From an uncultured Clostridia bacterium (GTDB lineage Bacteria > Bacillota > Clostridia > TANB77 > CAG-508): a stretch of DNA of 51,962 bases. Made by a program: the position numbers and the translations under genes. Position 1 is the stretch's first letter. Each line of letters opens with the position of its first letter. Positions 9,010 through 17,328 of the stretch are shown here, in pieces. Below the pieces are notes generated by a model. The model had not been told where the DNA came from and made no database searches. It saw only the letters and a list, made by a program, of their open reading frames with translations. The stretch covers positions 1 through 51,962 of the forward strand of contig CALXCG010000006.1 in the NCBI GenBank assembly GCA_944386745.1, in the 5' to 3' direction.

Positions 9010-9420
9010 TTAAGAACCTTGTTGTACTTGGCTAACTGATGTCATTTCCCAGTTAGTACCACTTTTAGTTACAGATCCTTCATTTACAGTTAATCCTACA
9101 CTTGAATTTACTGTTATTGTTACTGATGTTCCTTGATTTACTTCTACTTCACATTTATCAGCTACTGGACCTAAATTGTTTTCTATAGTTTCTTTAGAAT
9201 CAAAATCTACACCTGCTAATGCATTTGCAAATTGTGCACTTAATTCCATATTAACTCTTTCTACGACTTCTGCCTTTTCTGTTGCAGTGTCAGCTTCATT
9301 TGCTCTTGTTAGTATTCCATTTTGTCCTGTTAACATAGCTATTGATACTCCTGCTAAAATTAACAATACAATAATTGTAATTACTAAAGCAATTAATGTA
9401 ATACCTTTATTATTTGTCAT
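9010..9420 (-). CDS. Type IV pilin, major-type (paralogue 2)
   Basis: 136 residues. The leader MTNNKG is cut before ITLIALVITIIVLLILAGVS, giving the standard pilin helix. The first about 38 residues after the leader are identical to those of the neighbouring pilin (9444-9839), while the C-terminal domains differ. The globular part ends in a V/T/S-rich beta region. Position +5 is Ala rather than Glu, a pattern frequent in clostridial pilin-like proteins. It is preceded by a strong AGGAGG site, suggesting high expression. Confidence 0.85.
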   Translation of the reverse strand: MTNNKGITLIALVITIIVLLILAGVSIAMLTGQNGILTRANEADTATEKAEVVERVNMELSAQFANALAGVDFDSKETIENNLGPVADKCEVEVNQGTSVTITVNSSVGLTVNEGSVTKSGTNWEMTSVSQVQQGS

Positions 9421-9443
9421 TTTATTTTCCTCCTAAATATTTT

Positions 9444-9839
9444 TTATGATGGCATATCTGCAGCATCTATTGTAGCTGGGTTTGTTGATGCATCTACATA
9501 TCCTGTTATTGTGTCATAGTCACCTGTTCCTGTTATAGTTATTTTATTAGCACTAGTAAGCACTGCTGTAGCTTGACCTGCCAAATTTTTGTTTAAGTCT
9601 GATACATACTCAGCATCAAATGTAGTTCTTCCTGATAATGCATCTGCATAAACTGCATTTAATTCCATATTTATTCTTTCAACAACCTCTGCAACTGCTG
9701 TATCTTGTTTTGCTTCGTTTGCTCTTGTTAATATTCCATTTTGTCCTGTTAACATAGCAATTGAAACTCCTGCTAAAATTAATAAAACAATGATTGTTAT
9801 AACAAGTGCTATTAAAGTAATACCTTTTTGCTCTCTCAT
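9444..9839 (-). CDS. Type IV pilin, major-type (paralogue 1)
   Basis: 131 residues. The leader MREQKG is followed by the same ITLIALVITIIVLLILAGVS helix and the extension SIAMLTGQNGILTRANEA as in paralogue 2. The globular domain is distinct, rich in A, T and D. A strong GGAGGG ribosome-binding site lies 8 bases before the ATG. The shared N-terminus points to a tandem duplication followed by divergence of the exposed domain, as expected for surface-variable pilins. Confidence 0.85.
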   Translation of the reverse strand: MREQKGITLIALVITIIVLLILAGVSIAMLTGQNGILTRANEAKQDTAVAEVVERINMELNAVYADALSGRTTFDAEYVSDLNKNLAGQATAVLTSANKITITGTGDYDTITGYVDASTNPATIDAADMPS

Positions 9840-9919
9840 GTTTCTTTCCCTCCTTTTCTTTTGATTTATATATTTATTGTACTATACTTATTTTTTATAA
9901 GTATAACGTTAATAACAAA

Positions 9920-10378
9920 TTATTTTGTTCCTTTATCTTGAAAATATTGTCCACCAGATGTTGTACTATTTGCACTACTACTTGTACTTGTGTCTGAGTT
10001 ACTAGAGCTACTATTACTGTTTGTACTATTCCCTGAAGAACTATTTCCACCAGTTGACGAACCATTAGTTGTTGTGTTTTCCCCGCTCGTTGCATAAGAT
10101 GAAAATGGGTTTGCTTTTCCTGGTTGGTAGTCATTTATTCTTTCATAATTATTTAAATCTGTTGAATCAACTTCATATGTCATTATTATTTGACTATCAT
10201 CTACATCTGACGAAGATGATAATTCTTGTTGTACCTCTTCTGGTGTAGTATAAGAAACTGGGTTAGGTACAGTTTTTGACATTGGAACATATTCATATAA
10301 TAATATTCCTAATAATAATATTATGGCTAAGCATAACAATAATATAATAATTATTTCTTTTACAATATTTTTAGCCAT
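9920..10378 (-). CDS. Pilus accessory protein, unknown family
   Basis: 152 residues; I do not recognise the family. It has a short cytoplasmic start, one membrane helix (about 8-30), a segment of about 70 residues, and then a low-complexity tail from residue 100 made almost entirely of S, T, N and G. By position (after pilMN and pilO and before the pilins) it takes the slot of PilP in Gram-negative systems, but there is no visible homology. The S/T/N tail resembles a wall-spanning or glycosylated linker. It starts 21 bases after pilO with an AAGGAGG site. Confidence 0.65.
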   Translation of the reverse strand: MAKNIVKEIIIILLLCLAIILLLGILLYEYVPMSKTVPNPVSYTTPEEVQQELSSSSDVDDSQIIMTYEVDSTDLNNYERINDYQPGKANPFSSYATSGENTTTNGSSTGGNSSSGNSTNSNSSSSNSDTSTSSSANSTTSGGQYFQDKGTK

Positions 10379-10399
10379 GTTTTCCTCCTTATCAGTTTG

Positions 10400-11098
10400 T
10401 TATTGTGCACTATTTGTTGTGTTTGTAGAATTACTTGCGTTAGTTGTATTTGTTGAATTAGTTCCATTTGTAGTATTTTCTGTGTTACTTGTTGTAGTTG
10501 GAGTCGTTGATGTTATTTCTTTTATAGCTATATCTTTACATACAAATGTTGCTTGTAGGTTTGAATCCGAACCAGATGGTAGCATTTTAAATTCTTCTAT
10601 TTTAAACCCTAATGTTTCATCATTTTCTATATCAGATATAAAATCTGTAATTGATATATAACTTCCATTAACTGTAAAATTCAAGTTATATGTGTTTTGT
10701 GTATTATTACTGCCTTTTGTTACATCCATTTTCATTGTTGCACCTTCATTAGTTGCATGATTTCCTAATTTAACCCACAATGTTTCTATTTCATATGTTT
10801 CGAGTTGTGCAACAGATTCAATATCATTTGTTGAACTAACAGCTGTCATTTCTTCATATTCTTGTTTTGTTTCTTGTAATTGTTTACTGTTATTTTCTAC
10901 ATCTTTTACTGCTTGTCCAAAATCTTTCTGAGCTAATTTACTTGCTTCTTGTATCTTTTCATCCAATTCTACACTTCTGCTTTGAATTTCTTTTATTCCA
11001 AGTATTTCTAATTTTCCTATTTCAACTCCATTTATTGCAACTATTCCCGCTAATGCCAGTAAAAGAGCAATCAAAATTAATATTAATAATTTTTTCAT
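10400..11098 (-). CDS. PilO-like pilus assembly protein
   Basis: 232 residues: a membrane helix at 4-24, a coiled coil (about 45-85), then an alpha/beta domain ending near 190, and a T/N/S-rich tail of about 40 residues. This architecture matches PilO, which pairs with PilN around the assembly platform. The ATG overlaps the pilMN stop by four bases, so translation is coupled. The T/N/S tail resembles that of the next gene. Confidence 0.75.
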   Translation of the reverse strand: MKKLLILILIALLLALAGIVAINGVEIGKLEILGIKEIQSRSVELDEKIQEASKLAQKDFGQAVKDVENNSKQLQETKQEYEEMTAVSSTNDIESVAQLETYEIETLWVKLGNHATNEGATMKMDVTKGSNNTQNTYNLNFTVNGSYISITDFISDIENDETLGFKIEEFKMLPSGSDSNLQATFVCKDIAIKEITSTTPTTTSNTENTTNGTNSTNTTNASNSTNTTNSAQ

Positions 11099-12714
11099 GG
11101 TAAATCTCCTTCTATTTTTACAGTAACAACATTATTATCTTTTTGTCCTGCTGTTGAAATCACATTTGTTAAAATAACATCATTTTTCATTTTAGCTACT
11201 AAGTATCCTAATTGTTCATATTTATCAGATTGTGCATTTATTTCAATATGTGTGTCTGTAGTATTTTCAATTGATGTTAATTGAACACTTGCTGGTATAA
11301 CAGACATTATTTGATTTAGCAAATTAGGTATTGCATTTCTTGTCCTATTTCTATCTGATAATCTATCATTTGCTTCTTGTAAATTATTTATCATTGTTGT
11401 ATATTCATTGGTTTTTGATTTTATTTTTTCATTATCACTATTTGCTAATTGTATTTGTTCATTTGTAGAAGTTATTGACTCATTTGCCTCGTCTTCTTTT
11501 TCATTAATTTGATTTGATAATAATACTGAAAAGCAACTGTATATTATAACTAAAATAAGTAATGCAGAAGCTATACGAATTAATCCAATTTCAGTTTTAT
11601 CTAGTTTTTGTCCTAAATCCCATGTTAATAATCCGCCTAAATATTTTCTTTCCTTTTTAGTTTTATCTGGATTAACTTCTATTTTTAGCCAACTAGGAAT
11701 TTTATCTGCAAATGTTGTTTTTTTAAAATTCATTCCAGAAATTCCTTCATCCAAACCCATCAGTGCTAATGATATTGCAGAATTAACTTCAATATAATCT
11801 TTTATGTTTATCTCTCTAGTTCCTTCTACAAAATATGGTCTTAAAATTTCACAATCTATATCATCTAAATATTCTTGGAAATATAAATCAACATTATTTA
11901 TTAAAGAAGCCGTTCCTGTAATATAAATTTTGTTTATTTTTTCTGTATTAGTATCAATTATCTTTCTGATTTTACCAACTATATTATATAATGTTGGCAT
12001 TATATCTTCTAAATAACTTGATTGTTCTTCTTGCAATTCCATTCCTTCTGACGTGTAAATTGTTGTATTTTTACATATTTCATATGATTTAGAGTACGAG
12101 TTTTCTTTTAAGTTTATTTTAGATAAAAATTCACCTGAACCTTGTTCGATTTTATCAATATTGTATATTTTATTATCTATTATTGTAGTTATTGTTGTTT
12201 CGTTTTCTATGTTTACTATTAGTGCATTTTGTTTTTCTTCTGTGTTTAGTAAGTTTGATATAGACATAGATATTGGAGAAATATTCACTAATCTGTAATT
12301 TTCAAACAACTGTGAATTTTTATTTAATTCTATTTTATTTTCTGCTATATGAATTACTTTTATTTTTTCTTTATCGTTTGGATAGTCAACTACTGCATAT
12401 CTACTTTCAAAAACATTAGGATTGTATCCTTTATCAGCACAAAATGAGTCAAACTCTGTTTTTATCGCTTTTTGCAAATCATTTTTTGAAAGTAATGCGA
12501 ACATATCAAAATAATTGTACATTTCTTCTGATAAATTAATACTTATTGGAGTTTTTTGACTATATGTTTCTTCTATAACTTGATCTATCGCTTGTCCTAA
12601 CTTTTCATAAAATTTAACTCCAAAAGATTCTACTTTCAAATTGTCATGTTCTTTTGAAATTTTAGCATATTTAATTAAATTTTCTTCTATATATAGACCT
12701 AAGCAATTTGACAT
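11095..12714 (-). CDS. PilM-PilN fusion protein
   Basis: 539 residues. Residues 1 to about 335 resemble PilM, the actin-like cytoplasmic ring protein (start GLYIEENLIKYAKIS; phosphate-2 region VNIENETTITTIID; ITGTASLIN near 265). Residues about 340-539 resemble PilN: a short cytoplasmic stretch, a membrane helix (about 372-394, IRIASALLILVIIYS), a coiled coil, and a C-terminal domain with ASVQLTSIENTTD and a final VKIEGDLP strand. In most bacteria these are two proteins that bind each other through the PilN N-terminus, so the fusion is notable. It is the first gene of the operon, with an AAGGAG site before its ATG. Confidence 0.82.
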   Translation of the reverse strand: MSNCLGLYIEENLIKYAKISKEHDNLKVESFGVKFYEKLGQAIDQVIEETYSQKTPISINLSEEMYNYFDMFALLSKNDLQKAIKTEFDSFCADKGYNPNVFESRYAVVDYPNDKEKIKVIHIAENKIELNKNSQLFENYRLVNISPISMSISNLLNTEEKQNALIVNIENETTITTIIDNKIYNIDKIEQGSGEFLSKINLKENSYSKSYEICKNTTIYTSEGMELQEEQSSYLEDIMPTLYNIVGKIRKIIDTNTEKINKIYITGTASLINNVDLYFQEYLDDIDCEILRPYFVEGTREINIKDYIEVNSAISLALMGLDEGISGMNFKKTTFADKIPSWLKIEVNPDKTKKERKYLGGLLTWDLGQKLDKTEIGLIRIASALLILVIIYSCFSVLLSNQINEKEDEANESITSTNEQIQLANSDNEKIKSKTNEYTTMINNLQEANDRLSDRNRTRNAIPNLLNQIMSVIPASVQLTSIENTTDTHIEINAQSDKYEQLGYLVAKMKNDVILTNVISTAGQKDNNVVTVKIEGDLP

Positions 12715-12830
12715 TTTTTTCTCCTTCTTCTACTTTTATATTTTTATGTTTTGCTTTTTTTTTTTAAGAATACTTGAATATTTTTCTTGTATATTTTTAT
12801 CATACATTTTTAACATTTAGATTCACTTCT

Positions 12831-12858
12831 ATTTTATATTTTTATAGCAAAAAGTCAA
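12831..12858 (-). promoter_or_regulatory. Probable promoter of the pilus operon
   Basis: On the minus strand TTGACT (12858-12853), a 16-base spacer and TAAAAT (12836-12831). It lies about 115 bases upstream of pilMN. Just beyond the -35 box is an 11-base tandem direct repeat (12867-12888). Confidence 0.55.
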
Positions 12859-12866
12859 TATTTTTA

Positions 12867-12888
12867 ATGCAAATGTAATGCAAATGTA
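12867..12888. repeat. Tandem 11-bp direct repeat upstream of the pilus promoter
   Basis: ATGCAAATGTA occurs twice in direct succession (12867-12877 and 12878-12888), one helical turn apart, just upstream of the putative -35 box. A same-face spacing like this is typical of activator or repressor binding sites. No regulator can be named. Confidence 0.5.
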
Positions 12889-12921
12889 ATATTGTTGTAA
12901 TAATTGTTTTTTTGTTGATTT

Positions 12922-14322
12922 TTAAAGCTTTTTGTTTTTTAATTTACAAATAAAAAATCCATCAGTTTTATCATTTTGGTAAACCTGTAAATATTTACTA
13001 TTATTTTTATATTTTTCAAAGAATTCTTTATTTTGTATTTTTTCATTTTCTTTAATATTTATTTTTTCAGTAATAAAGTTTTCATGTTCTTTTATAAATT
13101 CATCTATTATATTTTCATTTTCTTCTTTCAAAATACTGCAGGTTGAGTAGACAAGTTCTCCACCTTTTTTCAAATATTGTGAACAATTTTCTAGTATCTG
13201 TTTTTGAGTTTTTGTAATTTCATTAATGTCTTTTTTATTTTTTTGCCATTTTATATCTGGTTTTCTTTTAAAAACTCCTAGTCCCAAACACGGTACATCT
13301 AATAAAATTTTATCAAATTTTTCTTTATAATTTTCATTATATATTGTTGCATCATTTACTCCGGTTTCTATATTTGTAATCCCTAATCTTTTAGCATTAT
13401 TTTCTACTAATTTTGTTCTATGTTCATGAATATCCCATGCTTCTATTTTCCCCTGATTTTCCATCATCTCTGCCAAATACGTTGTTTTTCCCCCTGGACT
13501 GCTACATGCATCTAATATTACATCTGTTTTCTTAGGTTCTAGTATAATTGGGATTAATCCAGCTGTTTCATCTTGTATTGTAAAAAGGCCTTCTCTGAAC
13601 TCTTCCATATTCTCTATATTTTTTGCATTTTCTACTATTAGAAAATCTTTTAATAATCCCTGTTTTATTTTTATATCTTTTTCTTCTAGTCTTTTTATAA
13701 AATCTTTTTTAGTAATTTTATCTTTCAAATTTTGTTCATTATTTTTTATTTTCAAATTATTTATTCTTATTGATAAATGTGGTCTTAAATTAGAATTAAT
13801 AGCTATTTCTTCTACTTTTTTTATGTCTCCTAATTGTTTTGCTAGTTCTTCTATAATCCATATAGGCATTGAATTTGTAATAGAAATTCTCTGAATATCA
13901 TCTTTTATCTGATAAAAATCTTCGTAATCTTTTTTAGTTATTTTTCTCAATATTGCATTAACAAAATTACTACTTGATTTGTGACCATATCTTTTAGCAA
14001 GATTAACACTTTCATTGACTGCCGCTGATTTTGGAATTTTATCTAAAAATACAATTTGGTATATTCCCATTCTTAAAATATTTAAAATCCAAGTTGAAAT
14101 TTTTTTCAATTTTATTTTAGAATATTTCTTTATTATTTCATCTAATGTAAGTCTCCAAGTGGTTGTTCCGTATATTATTTCTGATATTAGTCCAATATCT
14201 TTATTTGTTAATTCTTTTTTATTTTGATTTATCATTTCATTTAGTGCAATATTTGAATATGCTTTTTCTTTGTCTATTTTATATAAAATTTTCAATGCTA
14301 GTTCTCTTGTTTTATCTATCAT
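12922..14322 (-). CDS. rsmB: 16S rRNA (cytosine-967-C5)-methyltransferase RsmB
   Basis: 466 residues, slightly longer than the usual 430-450. The N-terminal NusB-like RNA-binding domain (about 1-140) is followed by the SAM-dependent Rossmann domain. SAM motif I is LDACSSPGGKTTYLAEMM. Motif IV is LDVPCLGLGVFKRKPDIKW, with the cysteine that helps release the product. Motif VI YSTCSI carries the catalytic cysteine. The more usual DAPCSG reads DVPCLG here. The gene stands alone on the minus strand between the pilus operon and the divergent spore genes. Confidence 0.92.
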   Translation of the reverse strand: MIDKTRELALKILYKIDKEKAYSNIALNEMINQNKKELTNKDIGLISEIIYGTTTWRLTLDEIIKKYSKIKLKKISTWILNILRMGIYQIVFLDKIPKSAAVNESVNLAKRYGHKSSSNFVNAILRKITKKDYEDFYQIKDDIQRISITNSMPIWIIEELAKQLGDIKKVEEIAINSNLRPHLSIRINNLKIKNNEQNLKDKITKKDFIKRLEEKDIKIKQGLLKDFLIVENAKNIENMEEFREGLFTIQDETAGLIPIILEPKKTDVILDACSSPGGKTTYLAEMMENQGKIEAWDIHEHRTKLVENNAKRLGITNIETGVNDATIYNENYKEKFDKILLDVPCLGLGVFKRKPDIKWQKNKKDINEITKTQKQILENCSQYLKKGGELVYSTCSILKEENENIIDEFIKEHENFITEKINIKENEKIQNKEFFEKYKNNSKYLQVYQNDKTDGFFICKLKNKKL

Positions 14323-14441
14323 TATTTTCCCCTTTTTTCCTTTCTTTTATTTACTATTTTGATTATATATTTTTTTGTATAAAATTTCTATATTTTTTGT
14401 ATATTTTTTCTAAGTTGTGGAAAAGATAATTTTAAAAGTTT

Positions 14442-14500
14442 AATGTCGCATTTGGGACGTTTCCTTTTGAGACATTTTGTCTGTTTTGGGACACATCTTA
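14442..14500. repeat. REP-like spacer element before the dodecin-like gene
   Basis: Contains AATGTCGCATTTGGGACG followed by GAGACATTTTGTCTG and GGGACACATCTTATTT. The tail GGGACACATCTTATTT recurs exactly at about 15315 before spoVAD, so this is a repeated intergenic element in the spore block. The rest of 14323-14528 is A+T-rich; a forespore promoter is expected here, but I could not assign one. Confidence 0.6.
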
Positions 14501-14528
14501 TTTGGGCATGTTGAAAGGATGATTAAAA

Positions 14529-14768
14529 GTGGATATTAAAAAACATTTAATTATTACAGGTAATTCTACTGTATCTTGGAAAGATGCAATTGTAAAAGCT
14601 ATAACTGAAGCTTCTAAAACTATTGATTATCTATCAGAGGTTAAAATTATTGAGCAAAGAGCTAATATTGATGGTAATAAGATTTCTGAATATTTTGTTG
14701 ATTTAGATATTAGTTTTATTGTTGATTTAAATCGAAAAAATCATTTAGGCGGAAGAGTTGAAAAATAA
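14529..14768 (+). CDS. Dodecin family protein
   Basis: 79 residues, starting at GTG with AAAGGATG upstream. The pattern SWKDAIVKAITEASKTID, then a VKIIEQRANIDG strand and a final EYFVDLDISFIVD strand, is the helix and three-strand dodecin fold. Dodecins form twelve-subunit shells that store flavin or coenzyme A. The protein has a short polar C-terminal extension. It lies 35 bases upstream of spoVAC on the same strand, so it is probably part of the spore operon, an unusual linkage that suggests flavin or CoA storage in the spore. Confidence 0.72.
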   Translation: MDIKKHLIITGNSTVSWKDAIVKAITEASKTIDYLSEVKIIEQRANIDGNKISEYFVDLDISFIVDLNRKNHLGGRVEK

Positions 14769-14803
14769 TTACAATTTTGGCAAAGAAAGGAAGGTTTTAA
14801 TTC

Positions 14804-15269
14804 ATGGATCCATTAGAGACAAAACAAACTTATCAAAAGTATGTAGATAAAAAATCTCCTAATTCTCCTATTTTAAAAAACTGTTTTAATGCCTTTTGGG
14901 TTCGGAGGTTTAATATGCAGTATTGGACAAATAATTCTTAATATATGTAAAGAAAGAGGGTTTGATACTGCAACTTCTGGTACTATCGTTTCTATTTTAT
15001 TAATTGGAATTTCTGCTTTTCTTACAGGTTTGAATCTTTTTAATAAAATAGGAAAATTTGCAGGTGCTGGTTCTCTAATTCCTATTACAGGTTTTGCAAA
15101 TTCAATAGTATCACCTGCAATGGAATATAAATCTGAAGGTTATGTTATGGGCGTTGGTGGTAAAATGTTTACTGTTGCAGGTCCAGTACTGGTTTTTGGT
15201 ATTTCTGCTTCAATATTAGTTGGCATTATTTATCTTATATTTAATACTCAAAATGTTACACTTGTCTAA
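14804..15269 (+). CDS. spoVAC: Stage V sporulation protein AC, read through a +1 frameshift at CGG
   Basis: The ATG at 14804 follows a GAAAGGAAGG site and opens MDPLETKQTYQKYVDKK, then SPILKNCFNAFWV. There the frame hits CGG (14903-14905) and without a shift would stop at 14939. Skipping the C continues as GGLICSIGQIILNI, restoring the conserved SpoVAC segment. The whole then has 154 residues, against about 150 in Bacillus subtilis. SpoVAC is a membrane component of the channel that moves dipicolinic acid into and out of spores, and four hydrophobic segments are visible. An ATG at 14889 opens only the second frame and has no good ribosome-binding site. Followed by spoVAD and spoVAE. Confidence 0.88.
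14903..14906 (+). other. CGGA +1 frameshift site in spoVAC
   Basis: Zero-frame codons run TTT TGG GTT CGG AGG, with CGG as codon 34. Reading GTT, skipping C, then GGA GGT TTA gives V-G-G-L, the conserved family sequence. Confidence 0.8.
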
Positions 15270-15331
15270 TGTCCATTTTGGGACATTTCTGTTTGGACAT
15301 TTTTGTCCTTTTAGGGACACATCTTATTTAT
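15267..15331. repeat. REP-like element between spoVAC and spoVAD
   Basis: Begins at the spoVAC stop (TAATGTCC), then TTTTGGGACA, a second GGACATTTTTGTCC palindrome, and GGGACACATCTTATTT shared with the copy before the dodecin-like gene. As with pilC, the stop codon is the first part of the element. Confidence 0.6.
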
Positions 15332-15347
15332 TTTAGAGGTGATTTTT

Positions 15348-16349
15348 TTGAAAAAAATTGGGAATCAATCAATTTGTTTTGATAATCCCCCAACAATTCT
15401 TGAATGCGCATCTATTGTTGGTCCAAAAGAGGCTCAAGGACCACTTGCAAAATACTTTGACCAAACTTTAGATGATGAATTTTGGGGAGAAAAGACATGG
15501 GAAAAGGCTGAAAGTAAAATTATAAAAGAAACTGTTAATACTGTAATATCTAAATCTGGGGTTCCTAGTAACAAAATCGACTGTATGTTTGCAGGAGATT
15601 TATTAAACCAATGTATTTCTTCAAGTTTTGGTTTAAGAGAATTAAACATTCCATTTTTTGGAGTATTTGGTGCTTGTTCTACATTTGTAGAATCTATGTC
15701 ATTAGGTGCAATTTGTGCTGAGAGTTTTGCTGAAAATGTATTGTGTGCTACATCCAGTCATTTTTGTAGTGCAGAAAAGCAATTTCGTTTTCCATTAGAA
15801 TTAGGTAATCAAAGACCTCAAACAAGTCAGTGGACTGTTACTGGTTCTGGTGCAGTTATTTTAACGAAAAGTGGAAATGGTCCATATATTACACATATTA
15901 CACCTGGTAAAATTGTTGACATGGGCATTAAAGATGGAAATAACATGGGTGCTGCTATGGCTCCTGCTTTTGCTGATACTTTAATTGCTCATTTTGAGGA
16001 TACTGGAAGAAATCCAAGTTATTATGATGCTATTATTAGTGGTGATTTAGGTTATGTTGGAAAAGATATTGTTATAGATATTTTAAAATCTAAAGGTTAT
16101 AATATTAAGTCAAATTATAATGACTGCGGAGTTTTAATATTTGATAAAAGCTCGCAAGATACTCATAGCGGTGGTAGCGGTTGTGCATGTTGTGGTACTG
16201 TTTTTTCTGGATATTTCTTTAAACAATTAAAAGAAAGAAAAATTAAGAAAATGTTATTAATTGCAACTGGTGCATTAATGAATTCCACAACTTCTCAACA
16301 AGGTGAAAGCATACCTGGAATTGCGCATGCAATTAGCATAGAAGTTTAA
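15348..16349 (+). CDS. spoVAD: Stage V sporulation protein AD
   Basis: 333 residues from the TTG at 15348, chosen because AGAGGTGA lies 6 bases before it; the in-frame GTG at 15339 is inside that site. The start MKKIGNQSICFDNPPTILE and the motif VGPKEAQGPLAKYFD are diagnostic, and the thiolase-like fold spans the protein (GVFGACSTFVESMSLGA; TGSGAVIL; GGSGCACCG near the end). SpoVAD is the soluble dipicolinate-binding member of the SpoVA channel on the spore inner membrane. A REP-like spacer separates it from spoVAC. Confidence 0.95.
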   Translation: MKKIGNQSICFDNPPTILECASIVGPKEAQGPLAKYFDQTLDDEFWGEKTWEKAESKIIKETVNTVISKSGVPSNKIDCMFAGDLLNQCISSSFGLRELNIPFFGVFGACSTFVESMSLGAICAESFAENVLCATSSHFCSAEKQFRFPLELGNQRPQTSQWTVTGSGAVILTKSGNGPYITHITPGKIVDMGIKDGNNMGAAMAPAFADTLIAHFEDTGRNPSYYDAIISGDLGYVGKDIVIDILKSKGYNIKSNYNDCGVLIFDKSSQDTHSGGSGCACCGTVFSGYFFKQLKERKIKKMLLIATGALMNSTTSQQGESIPGIAHAISIEV

Positions 16350-16352
16350 CAG

Positions 16353-16411
16353 GGATTAGGGGACGTTCTTTTAATCCCTCTTGCTGGGATTAAGGGACAG
16401 TCCTTTAGTCT
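16353..16411. repeat. REP-like hairpins between spoVAD and spoVAE
   Basis: GGGATTAGGGGACGTTC with TTTTAATCCC, then GGGATTAAGGGACAGTC with a partial complement. The GGGATTAGGGGAC core is the same as in the ends of the palindromic element at 22888-23223 and in the spacer after glgP. Confidence 0.65.
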
Positions 16412-16437
16412 AGCATTTAAAGAAAGGATTTGTTATT

Positions 16438-16830
16438 ATGGATATTAATTGGGCTAATGTTTTTGATTGGACAGTATTATTAAAATGTTTTGTTACTGCT
16501 GGAATTATTTGTGTAATTGGTCAAATTTTAATTGATAAAACTAAATTAACACCTGCTAAGATTTTGGTTATTTTTGTGACAACTGGAGCTATTTTAGGAG
16601 GGCTTGGTGTTTATCAATATTTGGTTGATTTTGCAGGAGCTGGTGCTACTGTTCCTTTAACTGGTTTTGGCTATAACTTGGCTAAAGGTGCTATTGAAGC
16701 TGTTCAACAGATGGGGCTAGTCGGTGCTTTTGTTGGTGGCGTTAAGGCTGCTGCAGGTGGTATTGCTGCTGCTGTATTTTTTGGATATTTAGCCGCACTT
16801 ATTTCTAAACCAAAAATGAAAAAGCAGTAA
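16438..16830 (+). CDS. spoVAE: Stage V sporulation protein AE (SpoVAEb type)
   Basis: 130 residues, hydrophobic throughout, with about four membrane segments. The segment CVIGQILIDKTKLTPAKILV and the glycine-rich DFAGAGATVPLTGFGYNLAK are hallmarks of SpoVAE; the latter resembles the KFAGAGSLIPITGFAN segment of SpoVAC, showing the common origin of the two. It forms the dipicolinate channel with SpoVAC and SpoVAD. The ATG follows AAAGAAAGGA. It is the last gene of the block, followed by a hairpin at 16841-16905. Confidence 0.93.
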   Translation: MDINWANVFDWTVLLKCFVTAGIICVIGQILIDKTKLTPAKILVIFVTTGAILGGLGVYQYLVDFAGAGATVPLTGFGYNLAKGAIEAVQQMGLVGAFVGGVKAAAGGIAAAVFFGYLAALISKPKMKKQ

Positions 16831-16840
16831 TTTTGAGCAA

Positions 16841-16905
16841 AAAAATAGAGCTATTCATTTTATAATTTATTCTTTATAAAATAACATAGCTTTATTTTTA
16901 TTTCT
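16841..16905 (+). terminator. Terminator of the spoVA block
   Basis: AAAAATAGAGCTAT (16841-16854) pairs with ATAGCTTTATTTTT (16886-16899) with one mismatch. An inner TTTTATAA/TTTATAAAA stem is present and a T-rich tail follows. It probably also helps end the convergent rplT transcript. Confidence 0.65.
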
Positions 16906-16949
16906 AAAATTTAATATTCGTTTTAGCTATTCCTAACTATATTAATAAT

Positions 16950-17300
16950 TTATGCTTTTTTAGCTATTTCAGCTATTTCTGTAAATGCTTTTGGATCAGT
17001 TACAGCTATTTCAGCTAGCATTTTTCTGTTAATTGTAACATTTGCTTTTTTTAATCCTGCTATCATTTTGCTATATGTTATACCATTCATTCTTGCTGCT
17101 GCATTTATTCTTGCTATCCATAATTTTCTAAAATTACTTTTTTTATCTTTTCTTCCAACATATGCATATGATAAAGATTTCATAACTGCTTGGTTTGCAT
17201 TTCTAAATCTATAATGTTTTGCACCATAGTATCCTTTTGCTTGTTTTAATACTTTTTTATGTCTTGCTCTTGTTGTTCTTGCTGTTTTTACTCTTGCCAT
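16950..17300 (-). CDS. rplT: 50S ribosomal protein L20
   Basis: 116 residues, the typical length. The start [19 protein letters not shown] and [21 protein letters not shown] are signature sequence. L20 binds 23S rRNA early in assembly and in Bacillota also represses its own operon by binding the infC leader. It is the third gene of infC-rpmI-rplT, and the 123-base gap before it holds a hairpin. Confidence 0.98.
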   Translation of the reverse strand: MARVKTARTTRARHKKVLKQAKGYYGAKHYRFRNANQAVMKSLSYAYVGRKDKKSNFRKLWIARINAAARMNGITYSKMIAGLKKANVTINRKMLAEIAVTDPKAFTEIAEIAKKA

Positions 17301-17328
17301 TTATATTCCCTCCTCTTTTTCTATTGAC

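Noticed and set aside
14889..15269. Independent short SpoVAC starting at ATG 14889
   Set aside because: It has no ribosome-binding site and would lack the conserved KNCFNAF segment that is encoded in the other frame directly upstream.
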